Below are positions 21,417 to 29,810 of a DNA stretch of 64,000 nt, piece by piece. Source of the DNA: an uncultured Actinomycetes bacterium. Its GTDB lineage: Bacteria > Actinomycetota > Actinomycetes > Nanopelagicales > Nanopelagicaceae. Where the stretch lies: positions 1 to 64,000 of the forward strand of contig CAIKKN010000017.1 of the NCBI GenBank assembly GCA_903827945.1, given 5' to 3'. Below the pieces are notes generated by a model. The model saw only the letters and a program-made list of their open reading frames with translations, was not told the DNA's origin and searched no databases. Within the stretch, counting starts at the first letter, position 1, and every line of letters begins with the position of its first letter. The position numbers were made by a program, and so were the translations under genes.

Positions 21417-21800
21417 TTACGCTTTCTTTGTAGGAAGATAATAAAAGAATATCGAACTCTGAACTGGATGTCCGTCTTCAGAAACTACTCGCCACGACAT
21501 CGTAATTTTCCCAACGTTTGCAATCTTTCCAAGTGAGACCGATAAGCGCGCACCATCAACGGAAGAATTCTTCACATCAACCTGCTTTCCCATTGAATCC
21601 TTAACAGTGAGTTGATCCACTTTTGATCCTGGTAAAGAAATTAAATTTCCATCGAATTCAACCCAAGCCGTGGTTGGCCATATCTTCACAATTGCCTTTG
21701 CTTTTGGAAAACTTGATGCAAGCTGGGCATGAGCCATCGCAGATGGCGCTGTTGCCAGCGCCATCCCGATAGTTGCCACTACGGCAAGGATCTTCTTCAT
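21417..21800 (-). CDS. copC: CopC-domain copper-binding protein
   Basis: A 127-residue exported protein. The signal peptide ends AMA, so the mature chain starts with His24 (HAQLASSFP); an N-terminal His is the hallmark Cu(II) ligand of CopC. The second conserved segment VVSEDGHPV supplies another His. The usual fused CopD membrane domain is absent; the His-bearing membrane protein at 22484 might take that place, but this is speculation. It lies between the YcnI-like and Sco-like genes in one transcription unit. Confidence 0.9.
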   Translation of the reverse strand: MKKILAVVATIGMALATAPSAMAHAQLASSFPKAKAIVKIWPTTAWVEFDGNLISLPGSKVDQLTVKDSMGKQVDVKNSSVDGARLSVSLGKIANVGKITMSWRVVSEDGHPVQSSIFFYYLPTKKA

Positions 21801-21809
21801 GCTCTTAGG

Positions 21810-22379
21810 TTACGCCTTAGCCTTCGTGGTTATTGATGGTGCAGGACCAAATTCAGTGTCTTCAGTTCCAGCCTTTGTGGTTCCATCAGTAATAACCCAC
21901 TTCAGGTAAAGAGGCTTCTTCAAGCCTGCTGTCGTAGACGGCGCAAAACAGGTTTGCGTCGTTGGCAAGTTAATCTTCTGAGGAGTTGCATCCCAGGTAA
22001 CTTTTAAACCGAAATCATAGAAAGTTCCGTCGTCAATAACATAGGACTTTGCCTTCGCGGTCCATGTCACTGTATAGAAGTCAGGGACTCCTTTTGCATC
22101 TACCGCAGCAGAAGGGACCACTGAGGTCTTGTACCCCACATGGAATTCCGGTGTTGGCTTTCCTGCGGTGCGAGGAACATCCACGCTGAAGATGCTCGTT
22201 CCATACTTGTGATCTTTATAAGTACATCCGTGACCTAGAGACAACCAAACACGACTCGCGGTACCAGCAGTGTCCGTGTAGCCCTTAAGCTGAAGGGAAA
22301 CGTGAGCAGATGCAGCTTGCATTGAAATAAGACTTAGCGCGGCGGCAATCGCGCACGCCAATAGAGTTTTCTTTTTCAT
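21810..22379 (-). CDS. YcnI-like (DUF1775) copper-binding protein
   Basis: A 189-residue exported protein with a signal peptide ending ASA, so the mature protein starts HVSLQL. DUF1775/YcnI proteins bind Cu(II) through this N-terminal His (a mono-histidine brace) with a Trp nearby. Later conserved parts are GCTYKDHKYGTSIFSVDVP and the C-terminal tail. No C-terminal membrane anchor is seen, unlike many YcnI proteins. It lies 9 bases upstream of copC. Confidence 0.88.
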   Translation of the reverse strand: MKKKTLLACAIAAALSLISMQAASAHVSLQLKGYTDTAGTASRVWLSLGHGCTYKDHKYGTSIFSVDVPRTAGKPTPEFHVGYKTSVVPSAAVDAKGVPDFYTVTWTAKAKSYVIDDGTFYDFGLKVTWDATPQKINLPTTQTCFAPSTTAGLKKPLYLKWVITDGTTKAGTEDTEFGPAPSITTKAKA

Positions 22380-22483
22380 TATTACCTTTTCTTATGTAAA
22401 TTGTTAAATGAATTTAGGCTAGAAAGCCAATTTGACTCGTAAGAAATATGCGAGTTTCTAGTAAAAGAATTGAGAAAATCGTA

Positions 22484-22993
22484 TCAATTTAATGCAGGAG
22501 GGCCACGCCAATTAAGTCGCATTTCAGACAAATGAGACTTGAGTCGCTCGGGTGATTGAGCCGGGACATTTAGACTTTCGCATTTAATAATATAAGGGAC
22601 GAAGGTGAAACTCTGAAAATAGTTAACACACTTATCGGTGGCCAGTTCCCAGAATTTTTCACTATTACAAATATAAAAGTAGCTAAGAACGCCTGCACCA
22701 ATGTGAGAAAGTGCCATTGGTAGACCAGATTTTGAATTTCCGCCCATTGCGATATGGGAGATGCCTTGGGAAAGCACAATCAGCATTGCCAACTTTGGAC
22801 CCTCAAGAGATTTACGCGAGAATAAATAAAGCACAGCTGCAAGAATTGCAAATTCAAGAACTACTGGTGCAAAGGCAATAAATGACCCTCCTGCCGCGTG
22901 ATGCGACAAGGCTCCTGCGGCAACGAGAACGACAGCGTTAGAGGCGCTCCTGGGTTTCCGCGTGCTTTGGTTCACGCCCAAATTGTACGACAC
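22484..22993 (-). CDS. Small membrane protein with His-containing helices, unknown function
   Basis: About 169 residues with three or four hydrophobic helices. Three of them carry similar His motifs: ALSHHAAGGS, ISHIAMGGN and LSHIGAGV. Such buried His residues suggest metal or haem binding. No family is recognised. The C-terminal about 65 residues are soluble and Cys-containing. The start is uncertain: GTG 22993, TTG 22981 and GTG 22975 are possible, as is ATG 23062. I prefer a start after the -10-like TATACT at 23015-23010, which would leave the ATG untranscribed. It lies 104 bases upstream of the YcnI gene on the same strand, so a copper-related job is plausible but unproven. Confidence 0.6.
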   Translation of the reverse strand: MSYNLGVNQSTRKPRSASNAVVLVAAGALSHHAAGGSFIAFAPVVLEFAILAAVLYLFSRKSLEGPKLAMLIVLSQGISHIAMGGNSKSGLPMALSHIGAGVLSYFYICNSEKFWELATDKCVNYFQSFTFVPYIIKCESLNVPAQSPERLKSHLSEMRLNWRGPPALN

Positions 22994-23109
22994 GCACTTG
23001 GGCTTATGAAGTATATGCAAGTGCAAATTAGTCGCGTTTAGGTAAACAAGCACCCATTCCATAAAATTCAGTCAGGTTTTCAAAGACATATTATCCAAGG
23101 GAGCAACAC

Positions 23110-24039
23110 ATGAAGGTTCACGCAAATATCACCGAAATAGTCGGTAACACTCCACTTGTTCGGATCAACCACATTACTGATGGAGCCGAAGCTCAAGTAT
23201 TTGCAAAACTAGAATTCTATAATCCGACAAGCACAATTAAAGATCGTATAGGTATTGCGATGATTGATGCTGCGGAGAAGTCTGGCGAGCTAAAGCCTGG
23301 CGGAACAATCATCGAAGCAACATCAGGAAATACAGGTATTGCACTAGCAATGGTTGGTGCTGCTCGTGGTTACAAAGTGATTCTCACGATGCCAGATTCG
23401 ATGTCAAAAGAACGTCGCGCACTCCTTCGCGCCTTTGGTGCCGAGCTTGTGTTGACACCAGCCGCTGAAGGTATGCGCGGGGCAGTTGCAAAGGCAGAGG
23501 AACTTGGTGGGAGTGATGGAGCAGTTTTGGTTCGACAATTTGAAAATGCTGCAAACCCTGAAATCCACCGCACGACTACGGCGCAAGAAATTTGGAATGA
23601 CACCGATGGTCAGGTTGCAGCGCTCGTAGCTGGAATCGGCACTGGCGGAACAATCACAGGAGTCGGTCAAGCTCTCAAAGAGAAGAATCCAGATATAAAG
23701 ATCTTTGCAGTTGAACCCGCTGCTTCACCGATTCTAAATGGTGGCAAACCAGGAGGCCATCCAATCCAAGGAATCGGACCAAACTTTGTACCGAATATTC
23801 TTGATACAAAGATTTACGATGAAGTTCTAGATGCAGCAAATGAAGATGCGCTTGGTTACGCACGTCGTGCGGCTAAGGAAGAAGGACTCCTCGTTGGAAT
23901 TTCTTCAGGAGCTGCTCTATGGGGTGCATCACAAATTGCAAAGCGACCAGAGTTCGCTGGAAAAATTATTGTCGTCATCATTCCATCATTTGGTGAGCGC
24001 TACCTTTCAACGGTCCTGTACCAAGATTTGATGGACTAG
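23110..24039 (+). CDS. cysK: Cysteine synthase A (O-acetylserine sulfhydrylase)
   Basis: The 309-residue PLP enzyme has [11 protein letters not shown] with the PLP Lys near residue 43, the [10 protein letters not shown] substrate loop, [10 protein letters not shown] for the cofactor phosphate and the C-terminal [10 protein letters not shown]. It makes cysteine from O-acetylserine and sulfide. Its length fits CysK; CysM and CBS forms differ. GGGAG precedes the ATG. The serine acetyltransferase gene follows after 11 bases, giving the complete two-step cysteine pathway. Confidence 0.95.
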   Translation: MKVHANITEIVGNTPLVRINHITDGAEAQVFAKLEFYNPTSTIKDRIGIAMIDAAEKSGELKPGGTIIEATSGNTGIALAMVGAARGYKVILTMPDSMSKERRALLRAFGAELVLTPAAEGMRGAVAKAEELGGSDGAVLVRQFENAANPEIHRTTTAQEIWNDTDGQVAALVAGIGTGGTITGVGQALKEKNPDIKIFAVEPAASPILNGGKPGGHPIQGIGPNFVPNILDTKIYDEVLDAANEDALGYARRAAKEEGLLVGISSGAALWGASQIAKRPEFAGKIIVVIIPSFGERYLSTVLYQDLMD

Positions 24040-24050
24040 CCTTCAACTAT

Positions 24051-24548
24051 ATGTTTAAGACAATTAAGGAAGACCTCGATAATGCAATACTCCGCGATCC
24101 CGCGGCCCGTAATAAATTCGAGGTCTTTCTTACATATCCAGGTGTTCATGCAATTTGGAATTATCGAATTGCACATAAACTTTGGAAACACGGTTTCAAA
24201 TTAATTGCGCGAATGTTGTCCAACCGCGCCAGACGCCGAACTGGAATTGAAATCCATCCTGCTGCAGTGATCGGGCACCGCTTCTTCATCGATCACGGAA
24301 TTGGCGTTGTAATTGGCGAGACAACTCAAATAGGCGATGATGTAATGCTTTATCACAACGTAACTCTTGGAGCACGACGTTTTGCTACCGGCAAGCGCCA
24401 CCCAACAATCGGTGACCGAGTAACTATTGGCGCGGGAGCGAAAATTCTTGGCCCTGTGAATATTGCCGACGATGTGCGAATTCCTTACAACCGCGTCGTA
24501 CTAGAAGACATCGCATACGAAGTACACGAATACTTCTACGAAATTTAA
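24051..24548 (+). CDS. cysE: Serine O-acetyltransferase, short form
   Basis: The 165-residue protein is a short-type SAT: a helical N-terminus ([21 protein letters not shown]) and left-handed beta-helix hexapeptide repeats ([19 protein letters not shown] with the catalytic His, [22 protein letters not shown]). After [11 protein letters not shown] the usual IGANAVV-type coil is replaced by [14 protein letters not shown] and the chain stops at YFYEI. The end is shorter and different from most SATs, yet it keeps the C-terminal Ile that docks into CysK in the cysteine synthase complex. It is co-transcribed with cysK. Confidence 0.9.
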   Translation: MFKTIKEDLDNAILRDPAARNKFEVFLTYPGVHAIWNYRIAHKLWKHGFKLIARMLSNRARRRTGIEIHPAAVIGHRFFIDHGIGVVIGETTQIGDDVMLYHNVTLGARRFATGKRHPTIGDRVTIGAGAKILGPVNIADDVRIPYNRVVLEDIAYEVHEYFYEI

Positions 24549-24554
24549 GCTCGA

Positions 24555-25187
24555 TTAACGAGGGTGGCTGAGGGCCAATCCGAGGGCAAGAACCAAAATT
24601 CCTCCCGCTGAAATAGCAGTCAATATTCGACGAACTTTCGGACGAGATAATACGGCGGATGACTTTTCAACAACCGCGATCAAACTGAAATACCATGCCA
24701 TCGACGTGGCAGATTGAACGCAGGAAAGAATAAAAATTCCCCACCCGAGATTGAACTCTTTGGGAACAAATTGTGGAATAAATGCAACAGCAAAAACTGC
24801 GGCTTTAACATTTGTTAGATTTGTTATTAACCCTAATCTGAGGGCAGGAAAGAATGACGTCTTTGCTTTTCCAGAAACTTCAAACTTGCCCGATTCTTTT
24901 CGAAGTTCCCAAAGGGTCTGAATGGAAAGCCCCACTAGGAAAATTACACCCGCCCATTTCAAGATGGAGAATGCAAAGGGAGAGCGAGCAAAAATCGCAG
25001 AAAGCCCGATTGCCGAGGCTGCGCCCCAAATGATGAGTCCACCAGAGTTTCCAAGAACTGAGTACGTTGCAGCGCGAGAGCCACCAACAAGTGATTGGCG
25101 AAGGATCATGGCCACCCCTTGACCGGGAACCATCGCAAGCAGGAGCGCAGTCAGCGCGAATGCTGGAATTACACTCAAAAGGTTCAT
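24555..25187 (-). CDS. LysE/RhtB-family amino-acid exporter
   Basis: The 210-residue membrane protein has about six helices and the LysE-family N-terminal pattern (AMVPGQGVAMILRQSLVGGSRAA followed by NSGGLIIWG), where GPG/GQG and the following Arg-rich turn are family marks. Members export amino acids such as lysine, threonine, homoserine or cysteine-pathway products. It lies convergent to cysK-cysE, 6 bases away. Its start overlaps the stop of the lipoprotein gene by 4 bases, so it belongs to the SDR-lipoprotein-LysE operon. Confidence 0.88.
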   Translation of the reverse strand: MNLLSVIPAFALTALLLAMVPGQGVAMILRQSLVGGSRAATYSVLGNSGGLIIWGAASAIGLSAIFARSPFAFSILKWAGVIFLVGLSIQTLWELRKESGKFEVSGKAKTSFFPALRLGLITNLTNVKAAVFAVAFIPQFVPKEFNLGWGIFILSCVQSATSMAWYFSLIAVVEKSSAVLSRPKVRRILTAISAGGILVLALGLALSHPR

Positions 25188-25735
25188 GCAGCAATCATCG
25201 CTTTCGCCAGTGGAATTCCATCAGAAAGTGATTGTGCAAAGGCTGTACAACTTAGAGAGAACCATGCGCCCTGATACTTAAAATTCAAAACCCAGATATG
25301 AAATTCTTGAGTTGGCGATTGTTTCTTCAATAAGAAATATGCAGCATCTGTATCAATGCCATCAAGGAGGACTTTGCTATACCCGTCCTTCAACCAGCCG
25401 TTTACTCGGTTTTCAAAAATCATATTTTTATCCTCTACCCACCTAGCTGTAGCACCGATTTCTGCGCTTTGTAAGCCATACGAGCACGCCAAGCCGCCGT
25501 TGTTCAAAACATCAGCAAGTTCGGTTCCGAGAGCGGGTTGCCATTGGGTAGCGATGTATTTCGAACCTTTTACAATCTTGGCAAGAGCCTTATTAAGGCC
25601 GGTTTTAGTACAGTCGGAAGGAATAGAAAACTTGGCTTGAGGTGTAGGTGTGGGAGTCGGTAGAACTTTTGTTACTCCCCCACACCCGGTGAGGAGCAAG
25701 ACAGAAAGTAACGAAAAACTAATTTTTCGTAACAC
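25184..25735 (-). CDS. Putative lipoprotein, unknown function
   Basis: About 183 residues: a lipoprotein signal ending LLTGC, a Thr/Pro linker (TPTPTPQ), then a soluble domain of about 150 residues with a few Cys (SDCTK, LACSY, LSCTA). No family is recognised. The N-terminal half resembles the general pattern of actinobacterial surface lipoproteins only. I chose GTG 25735, which overlaps the last codons of the SDR gene by 17 bases; an ATG 30 bases upstream would place extra residues before the signal peptide. It is translationally coupled to the LysE gene downstream. Confidence 0.72.
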   Translation of the reverse strand: MLRKISFSLLSVLLLTGCGGVTKVLPTPTPTPQAKFSIPSDCTKTGLNKALAKIVKGSKYIATQWQPALGTELADVLNNGGLACSYGLQSAEIGATARWVEDKNMIFENRVNGWLKDGYSKVLLDGIDTDAAYFLLKKQSPTQEFHIWVLNFKYQGAWFSLSCTAFAQSLSDGIPLAKAMIAA

Positions 25736-26480
25736 GATGAACTTTATGTTGGGCTGCCTGTGCAACGGGGCGAATAGTCATCGAATCAACATTGAAATGA
25801 TCAGGCAACATGATGCTCCAGCGAATTGCTTCCGCAACGTTCTCTGCGGTTAAAGGGTGCGCCACTCCTTCATAAACCTTTGCTGCCTTTTCTGCGTCAC
25901 CAGCAAAGCGATTGATCGCGAATTCATCAGTCTTCACCATACCTGGCGCAATTTCGCAAACCCGAATCGGTTCGCCATTTAGCTCAAGTCGCAAAGTTTG
26001 GACCATTGCCTTTTCTGCATGTTTCGCGGCCGCATAACTGCCACCGGTTTCATACGTTACATATCCAGCGGTAGAAGTGACAACGACAATTATGCCGCGG
26101 CCAGAATTACGAAGAATTGGAGTTAACGCTTTGATGACTCGTACTGAACCGAGCACATTTACTTCAAAAGTTTTTGCCCACGACTCCAGATCTGATTGCA
26201 AGAGAAGAGATCCGTCAAATGAACCACCAGCATTATTCACAATCACAGTTACGGGCTTATTTGCCAGTTTCAGAGCGAGCGCATCGACTGAGCTCTGGTC
26301 AGTTACATCTAATTCACAAGCTTCGATATTTAGATTTGACGCGGCAAGTTCATTGAGACGATCCATGCGTCTGGCCGCAGCTATTACGTGATAACCGTTT
26401 TCGGCAAGCACCCTAGCCGTTGCCGCCCCAATACCGCTGCTCGCACCTGTAACAACTGCATATTCACGTTCAATACTCAT
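25719..26480 (-). CDS. Short-chain dehydrogenase/reductase (SDR)
   Basis: A 253-residue classical SDR: the cofactor-binding TGASSGIGAATA (residues about 10-21), NNAGG, and the catalytic Ser...Tyr-x3-Lys in STAGYVTYETGGSYAAAKHA. The ARRMDRL stretch after the second strand suggests NADP(H) preference. It resembles YdfG-type serine/3-hydroxy acid dehydrogenases, but the substrate is not defined. First gene of the SDR-lipoprotein-LysE unit. Confidence 0.92.
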   Translation of the reverse strand: MSIEREYAVVTGASSGIGAATARVLAENGYHVIAAARRMDRLNELAASNLNIEACELDVTDQSSVDALALKLANKPVTVIVNNAGGSFDGSLLLQSDLESWAKTFEVNVLGSVRVIKALTPILRNSGRGIIVVVTSTAGYVTYETGGSYAAAKHAEKAMVQTLRLELNGEPIRVCEIAPGMVKTDEFAINRFAGDAEKAAKVYEGVAHPLTAENVAEAIRWSIMLPDHFNVDSMTIRPVAQAAQHKVHRVTKN

Positions 26481-26506
26481 TTACGAATCTTACTTCTCAC
26501 TTCCAC

Positions 26507-27157
26507 TCAGGGCGTAATTAGTAAGTCCAACTTCCATGGATCCTTTCCAATTCCCTTTACAAGTTCACATTCAAAGGCCTTGGACGCAATCTTCGCCAAT
26601 TGCGCCGGAGTCGTTGGCGCAACGGGCTCAAGGAGTAACAAGCGGGTCAGCTCCCCCCGATACTTCTTTGACATGTGAGTTATGACTGTACGTTTCTCAC
26701 CATCAACTTTGAAAACTCGGATAGCTACCGTCCTGGTGGGGTCTGGTGTCCAAGCCCCTGCGTATGTCGAACTTCTGCAGTCGATGACGAGATCAGATTC
26801 AAGAGAATCAAGGGCCCTCGTAACTGCTTCTTTCCAGATTGAATTCTTCATTTTGACCTTGTAACTCGGAATGCAATCGCTAAGTCTGACTGCCCCAAAG
26901 AGCGCTGAAATTATCACTACGGACTTTTGCCCACGATTTTGTGCCGACTTTGGCAAACCTTCCCAGTTAAGCGCCTGATACAGAACTCCAGAATAGATTT
27001 CATTCGCCGGGCGGCATTTTGCGTTCGCGATGAGGTTTGTTATTTGGGAAGCGCGTACGGCGCCAAGTTCTTTATCAAATGAGAGGTTGGTCAGGTTCAG
27101 GAGTTCTCCGGATTCTGGAGAGCTCTTTCCTTCACTCGGCGGAAGCAAAATCAACAT
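26507..27157 (-). CDS. yaaA: YaaA family (DUF328) peroxide-stress protein
   Basis: The 216-residue product begins MLILLPPSEGKS and contains YSGVLYQALNW, ISALFGAVRLSDCIPSYKVKM and YAGAW, all conserved in the YaaA/UPF0246 family, which lowers free iron and protects DNA in peroxide stress in E. coli. The start is set at ATG 27157, since the family begins with this LPPSEGK motif; an in-frame upstream extension exists but is not family-like. A -10-like TACGAT lies about 8 bases upstream, so the message may be leaderless. Divergent from the GNAT gene. Confidence 0.9.
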   Translation of the reverse strand: MLILLPPSEGKSSPESGELLNLTNLSFDKELGAVRASQITNLIANAKCRPANEIYSGVLYQALNWEGLPKSAQNRGQKSVVIISALFGAVRLSDCIPSYKVKMKNSIWKEAVTRALDSLESDLVIDCRSSTYAGAWTPDPTRTVAIRVFKVDGEKRTVITHMSKKYRGELTRLLLLEPVAPTTPAQLAKIASKAFECELVKGIGKDPWKLDLLITP

Positions 27158-27200
27158 ATATGAGCATCGTAGCGCCATCGGAATCTTGTAACCTTTGGAC

Positions 27201-27647
27201 ATGACCACCATCGTCCGTAAAGTTGAATTAACCGATAAAGAACAATGGCTCACATTATTTAAGGCCTACATCGTTTTCTACGAGTCCGAACTTACTGATG
27301 AGCAATATGAGTTGACCTGGCAGCGGATACATTCAGATTTCAATATGTATGGTCTTTTGGCTGAAATCGATGGAGAAATTGTTGGTCTAGCGCATTATCT
27401 ATTCAGGCCTAGCACTTGGGCTGTGAATAATTTTTGCTACTTAGAAGATCTCTTTGTTGATCCATCAGTTCGCGGAAAAGGGGTTGGCCGGGCACTTATA
27501 AAAGCGCTGGAAGATGTGGCAACAAAGGCAGGCGCAGAACGTCTCTACTGGACAACTGCGCCTGACAACGCAACAGCTCGCCGGCTTTATGACTCTGTAG
27601 CGACTACAAACCGCGTGCAATATCGGATTCCGCTCAATCAAAAGTAG
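27201..27647 (+). CDS. GNAT-family N-acetyltransferase
   Basis: The 148-residue protein has the GNAT acetyl-CoA loop in LEDLFVDPSVRGKGVGRALIKALE (residues about 80-104; R-G-K-G-V-G) and the C-terminal strand-helix unit YWTTAPDNATARRLYD. The acceptor substrate is unknown. ATG 27201 is chosen over an in-frame TTG 6 bases earlier. The MMPL transporter gene begins 13 bases after its stop, so the two are likely co-transcribed. Confidence 0.9.
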   Translation: MTTIVRKVELTDKEQWLTLFKAYIVFYESELTDEQYELTWQRIHSDFNMYGLLAEIDGEIVGLAHYLFRPSTWAVNNFCYLEDLFVDPSVRGKGVGRALIKALEDVATKAGAERLYWTTAPDNATARRLYDSVATTNRVQYRIPLNQK

Positions 27648-27660
27648 TTAAACTCCGAGA

Positions 27661-29760
27661 ATGCTCGAGAGATGGACTGCCACGATTATTCGAAATCGCT
27701 TGCAAGTCCTTGCCCTTTGGCTGATTGCAATAATTCTTGGGCTCATGGCAAGTGCCAATATCAACGATCGACTAACCACCTCGCTGACAGTTCCAGGTAG
27801 TCAATCGGCGCAAGCGGACGCGATTTTGGTAAAAAACTTCAATGAGAACATTGAGGGCACTTTTACGGTCTTCTACAAATTTAAGAACGCCTCAAAAGTA
27901 GAAATTCAACGATATACAAATGAGATCGCCAGAGCGGCACAATCAATTCCCACAGCTCATGTTCTTCAATCTAAAGCCCTAGCCGGAACCTTGTTTGCAA
28001 GCATTGGGACTTCCTTTGATTTACCTCACGCTGCCGCTTACACGCAGACTCTACGAAGCGCTCTCCTCGAGCAGGGACTTAGAAGTGCACTCGTAACTGG
28101 CCCTCCGGCAATTAAGTTTGATGTGACTCCAGTCCTGGCAAGTGATCTTCATAAAGGCGAATTAGTTGCGATCGGAATCGGCTTGCTTCTGCTAATTCTT
28201 GTACTGGGATTTTCGTGGGCGACGATAATTCCGTTGATTCTTGCAACGGCCACAATTTCAACCACCCTTGGCCTTGTTTACCTTCTCAGCCATAAATTCC
28301 TTATGGTTCTTTATATTCCAAATATTGTTGAACTCACTGGGCTCGGCCTTGCCATCGACTACTCGCTTCTGATGGTGCAGAGATTTCGTAGAGAGTTAAA
28401 AGATGAGTCAACAGATGTTGCAATTCAAAAAACGATGCAGACTGCGGGCAAGACCGTAGTTCTCTCTGGATTTACTGTTGCGCTCGGCTTAGCGTCGCTA
28501 CTTTTGGTCCCCGTTCCATTTATTCGATCTCTTGGAATGGCTGGAATCCTTGTTCCTCTTATTTCAATCATCTCAGCCTTAACACTCCAGCCCGCGCTAC
28601 TGTCCTTTCTTGGCCGAGAAGGTGTCGCGAGCGTCGGCTTCAAAGGTTTGCTCGATCAGAAGGATTTCTCCGCGGGTTTCATCGCAAGAACTGCGCGCTT
28701 TGTAATAAGAAAACCGATGGCAGTCTTTCTTGGCTCTCTTTCTTTTCTTGCGATTGCAATAACACCAATCATTTCACTGCACGTTACTCCCAGCTCGCTG
28801 AGCGCGATTCCAAGAAACTTAGAATCATCAAAGGCGCTCGAGCTTGTAACGAATAGTGCGGGACCAGGCTCAATCACACCGACCGAAGTACTGATCGATT
28901 TGGGTGCACCGAATGTGGCCGCTTCCGTTGACTCTGCTCGCCTAGATCTTGCAACAAAGATTTCGAATGATCCAGAAGTATTTCTTATCGCTAATGGCAA
29001 GCAGTCGCCATACGTAGATTCAAGTGGTCGTTATTTACGGATGTTTGTGATTGGAAAGCATGATTTAGGAGCGCAAAAGACAAAGGAACTAACAGAGCGA
29101 ATTCGGGATCAATACGTAAAGGACTCTGGCTTCCTAAGTGGGGCAAAGTTTTATTTGGGCGGCGCACCCGCACAAGGTCGCGACCTCCTCAAAGAAATAT
29201 ATAGAGCATTGCCATACGTTTTGGCGATAATACTTATTTTCGTTTACCTCATTCTTTATTGTGCTTTTAAATCCCTTATTTTGCCCATCAAGGCAATAGC
29301 TCTAGATTTAATTTCAGTTCTTGCTTCATTCTCTGTCGTAGTTTTGGTTTTTCGATACGGAGTTGGTTCGGGAATTCTAGGTACCTACCATTTGCCTCAG
29401 ATTGAAGCTTGGGTGCTGGTTTTTCTCTTTGCAATTCTATTTGGACTCTCAATGGACTATGAGGTATTTCTCGTTTCTCGCATGCGCGAAGCTTGGGATC
29501 GCGGTGCTACCAATGATGAGGCAATCCTTGAGGGCATCTCTCACACTGGTGGCGTCGTAACGGCAGCGGCAGCAATTCTCATTGTTGCGGTAAGTGGACT
29601 CGCGGTGGGACATTTTGCAGGATTGCAACAACTTGGGGTTGGACTTGCATGTGGAATATTTATCGACGCAACGATCATACGCATGCTACTTCTGCCAAGT
29701 GCCATGGTTCTTCTGGGTAAATGGAATTGGTGGAAGCCGGTTCGAAGCGGGCATAAGTAA
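27661..29760 (+). CDS. MMPL/RND-family membrane transporter
   Basis: The 699-residue protein has the two-fold MMPL layout: helix 1 (LQVLALWLIAIILGLM), an external domain of about 130 residues, five helices including GLGLAIDYSLLMVQRFRREL with the Asp-Tyr proton-relay motif, then the repeat with LFGLSMDYEVFLVSRMREAW. Mycobacterial MmpL proteins export lipids and siderophores and are proton driven. This one is of minimal size and lacks the long extra domains of MmpL3, so a small amphiphile or lipid is expected. A candidate terminator follows. Confidence 0.92.
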   Translation: MLERWTATIIRNRLQVLALWLIAIILGLMASANINDRLTTSLTVPGSQSAQADAILVKNFNENIEGTFTVFYKFKNASKVEIQRYTNEIARAAQSIPTAHVLQSKALAGTLFASIGTSFDLPHAAAYTQTLRSALLEQGLRSALVTGPPAIKFDVTPVLASDLHKGELVAIGIGLLLLILVLGFSWATIIPLILATATISTTLGLVYLLSHKFLMVLYIPNIVELTGLGLAIDYSLLMVQRFRRELKDESTDVAIQKTMQTAGKTVVLSGFTVALGLASLLLVPVPFIRSLGMAGILVPLISIISALTLQPALLSFLGREGVASVGFKGLLDQKDFSAGFIARTARFVIRKPMAVFLGSLSFLAIAITPIISLHVTPSSLSAIPRNLESSKALELVTNSAGPGSITPTEVLIDLGAPNVAASVDSARLDLATKISNDPEVFLIANGKQSPYVDSSGRYLRMFVIGKHDLGAQKTKELTERIRDQYVKDSGFLSGAKFYLGGAPAQGRDLLKEIYRALPYVLAIILIFVYLILYCAFKSLILPIKAIALDLISVLASFSVVVLVFRYGVGSGILGTYHLPQIEAWVLVFLFAILFGLSMDYEVFLVSRMREAWDRGATNDEAILEGISHTGGVVTAAAAILIVAVSGLAVGHFAGLQQLGVGLACGIFIDATIIRMLLLPSAMVLLGKWNWWKPVRSGHK

Positions 29761-29794
29761 AGCCTCCCCTCCCGTTTCCGAGAGAGAAGGCTTT
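29759..29794. terminator. Candidate bidirectional terminator between convergent genes
   Basis: AAAGCCT (29759-29765) pairs with AGGCTTT (29788-29794); the interior is purine/pyrimidine biased and partly pairs (CTC with GAG). The T runs are short, so strength is uncertain. The position, between stops at 29760 (plus) and 29811 (minus), fits. Confidence 0.5.
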
Positions 29795-29810
29795 AACTTC
29801 TAGACGTGTG

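Noticed and set aside
24500-24548. Frameshift at the end of cysE
   Set aside because: The divergent tail is readable, ends in the expected Ile, and no alternative frame shows the usual IGANAVV tail.
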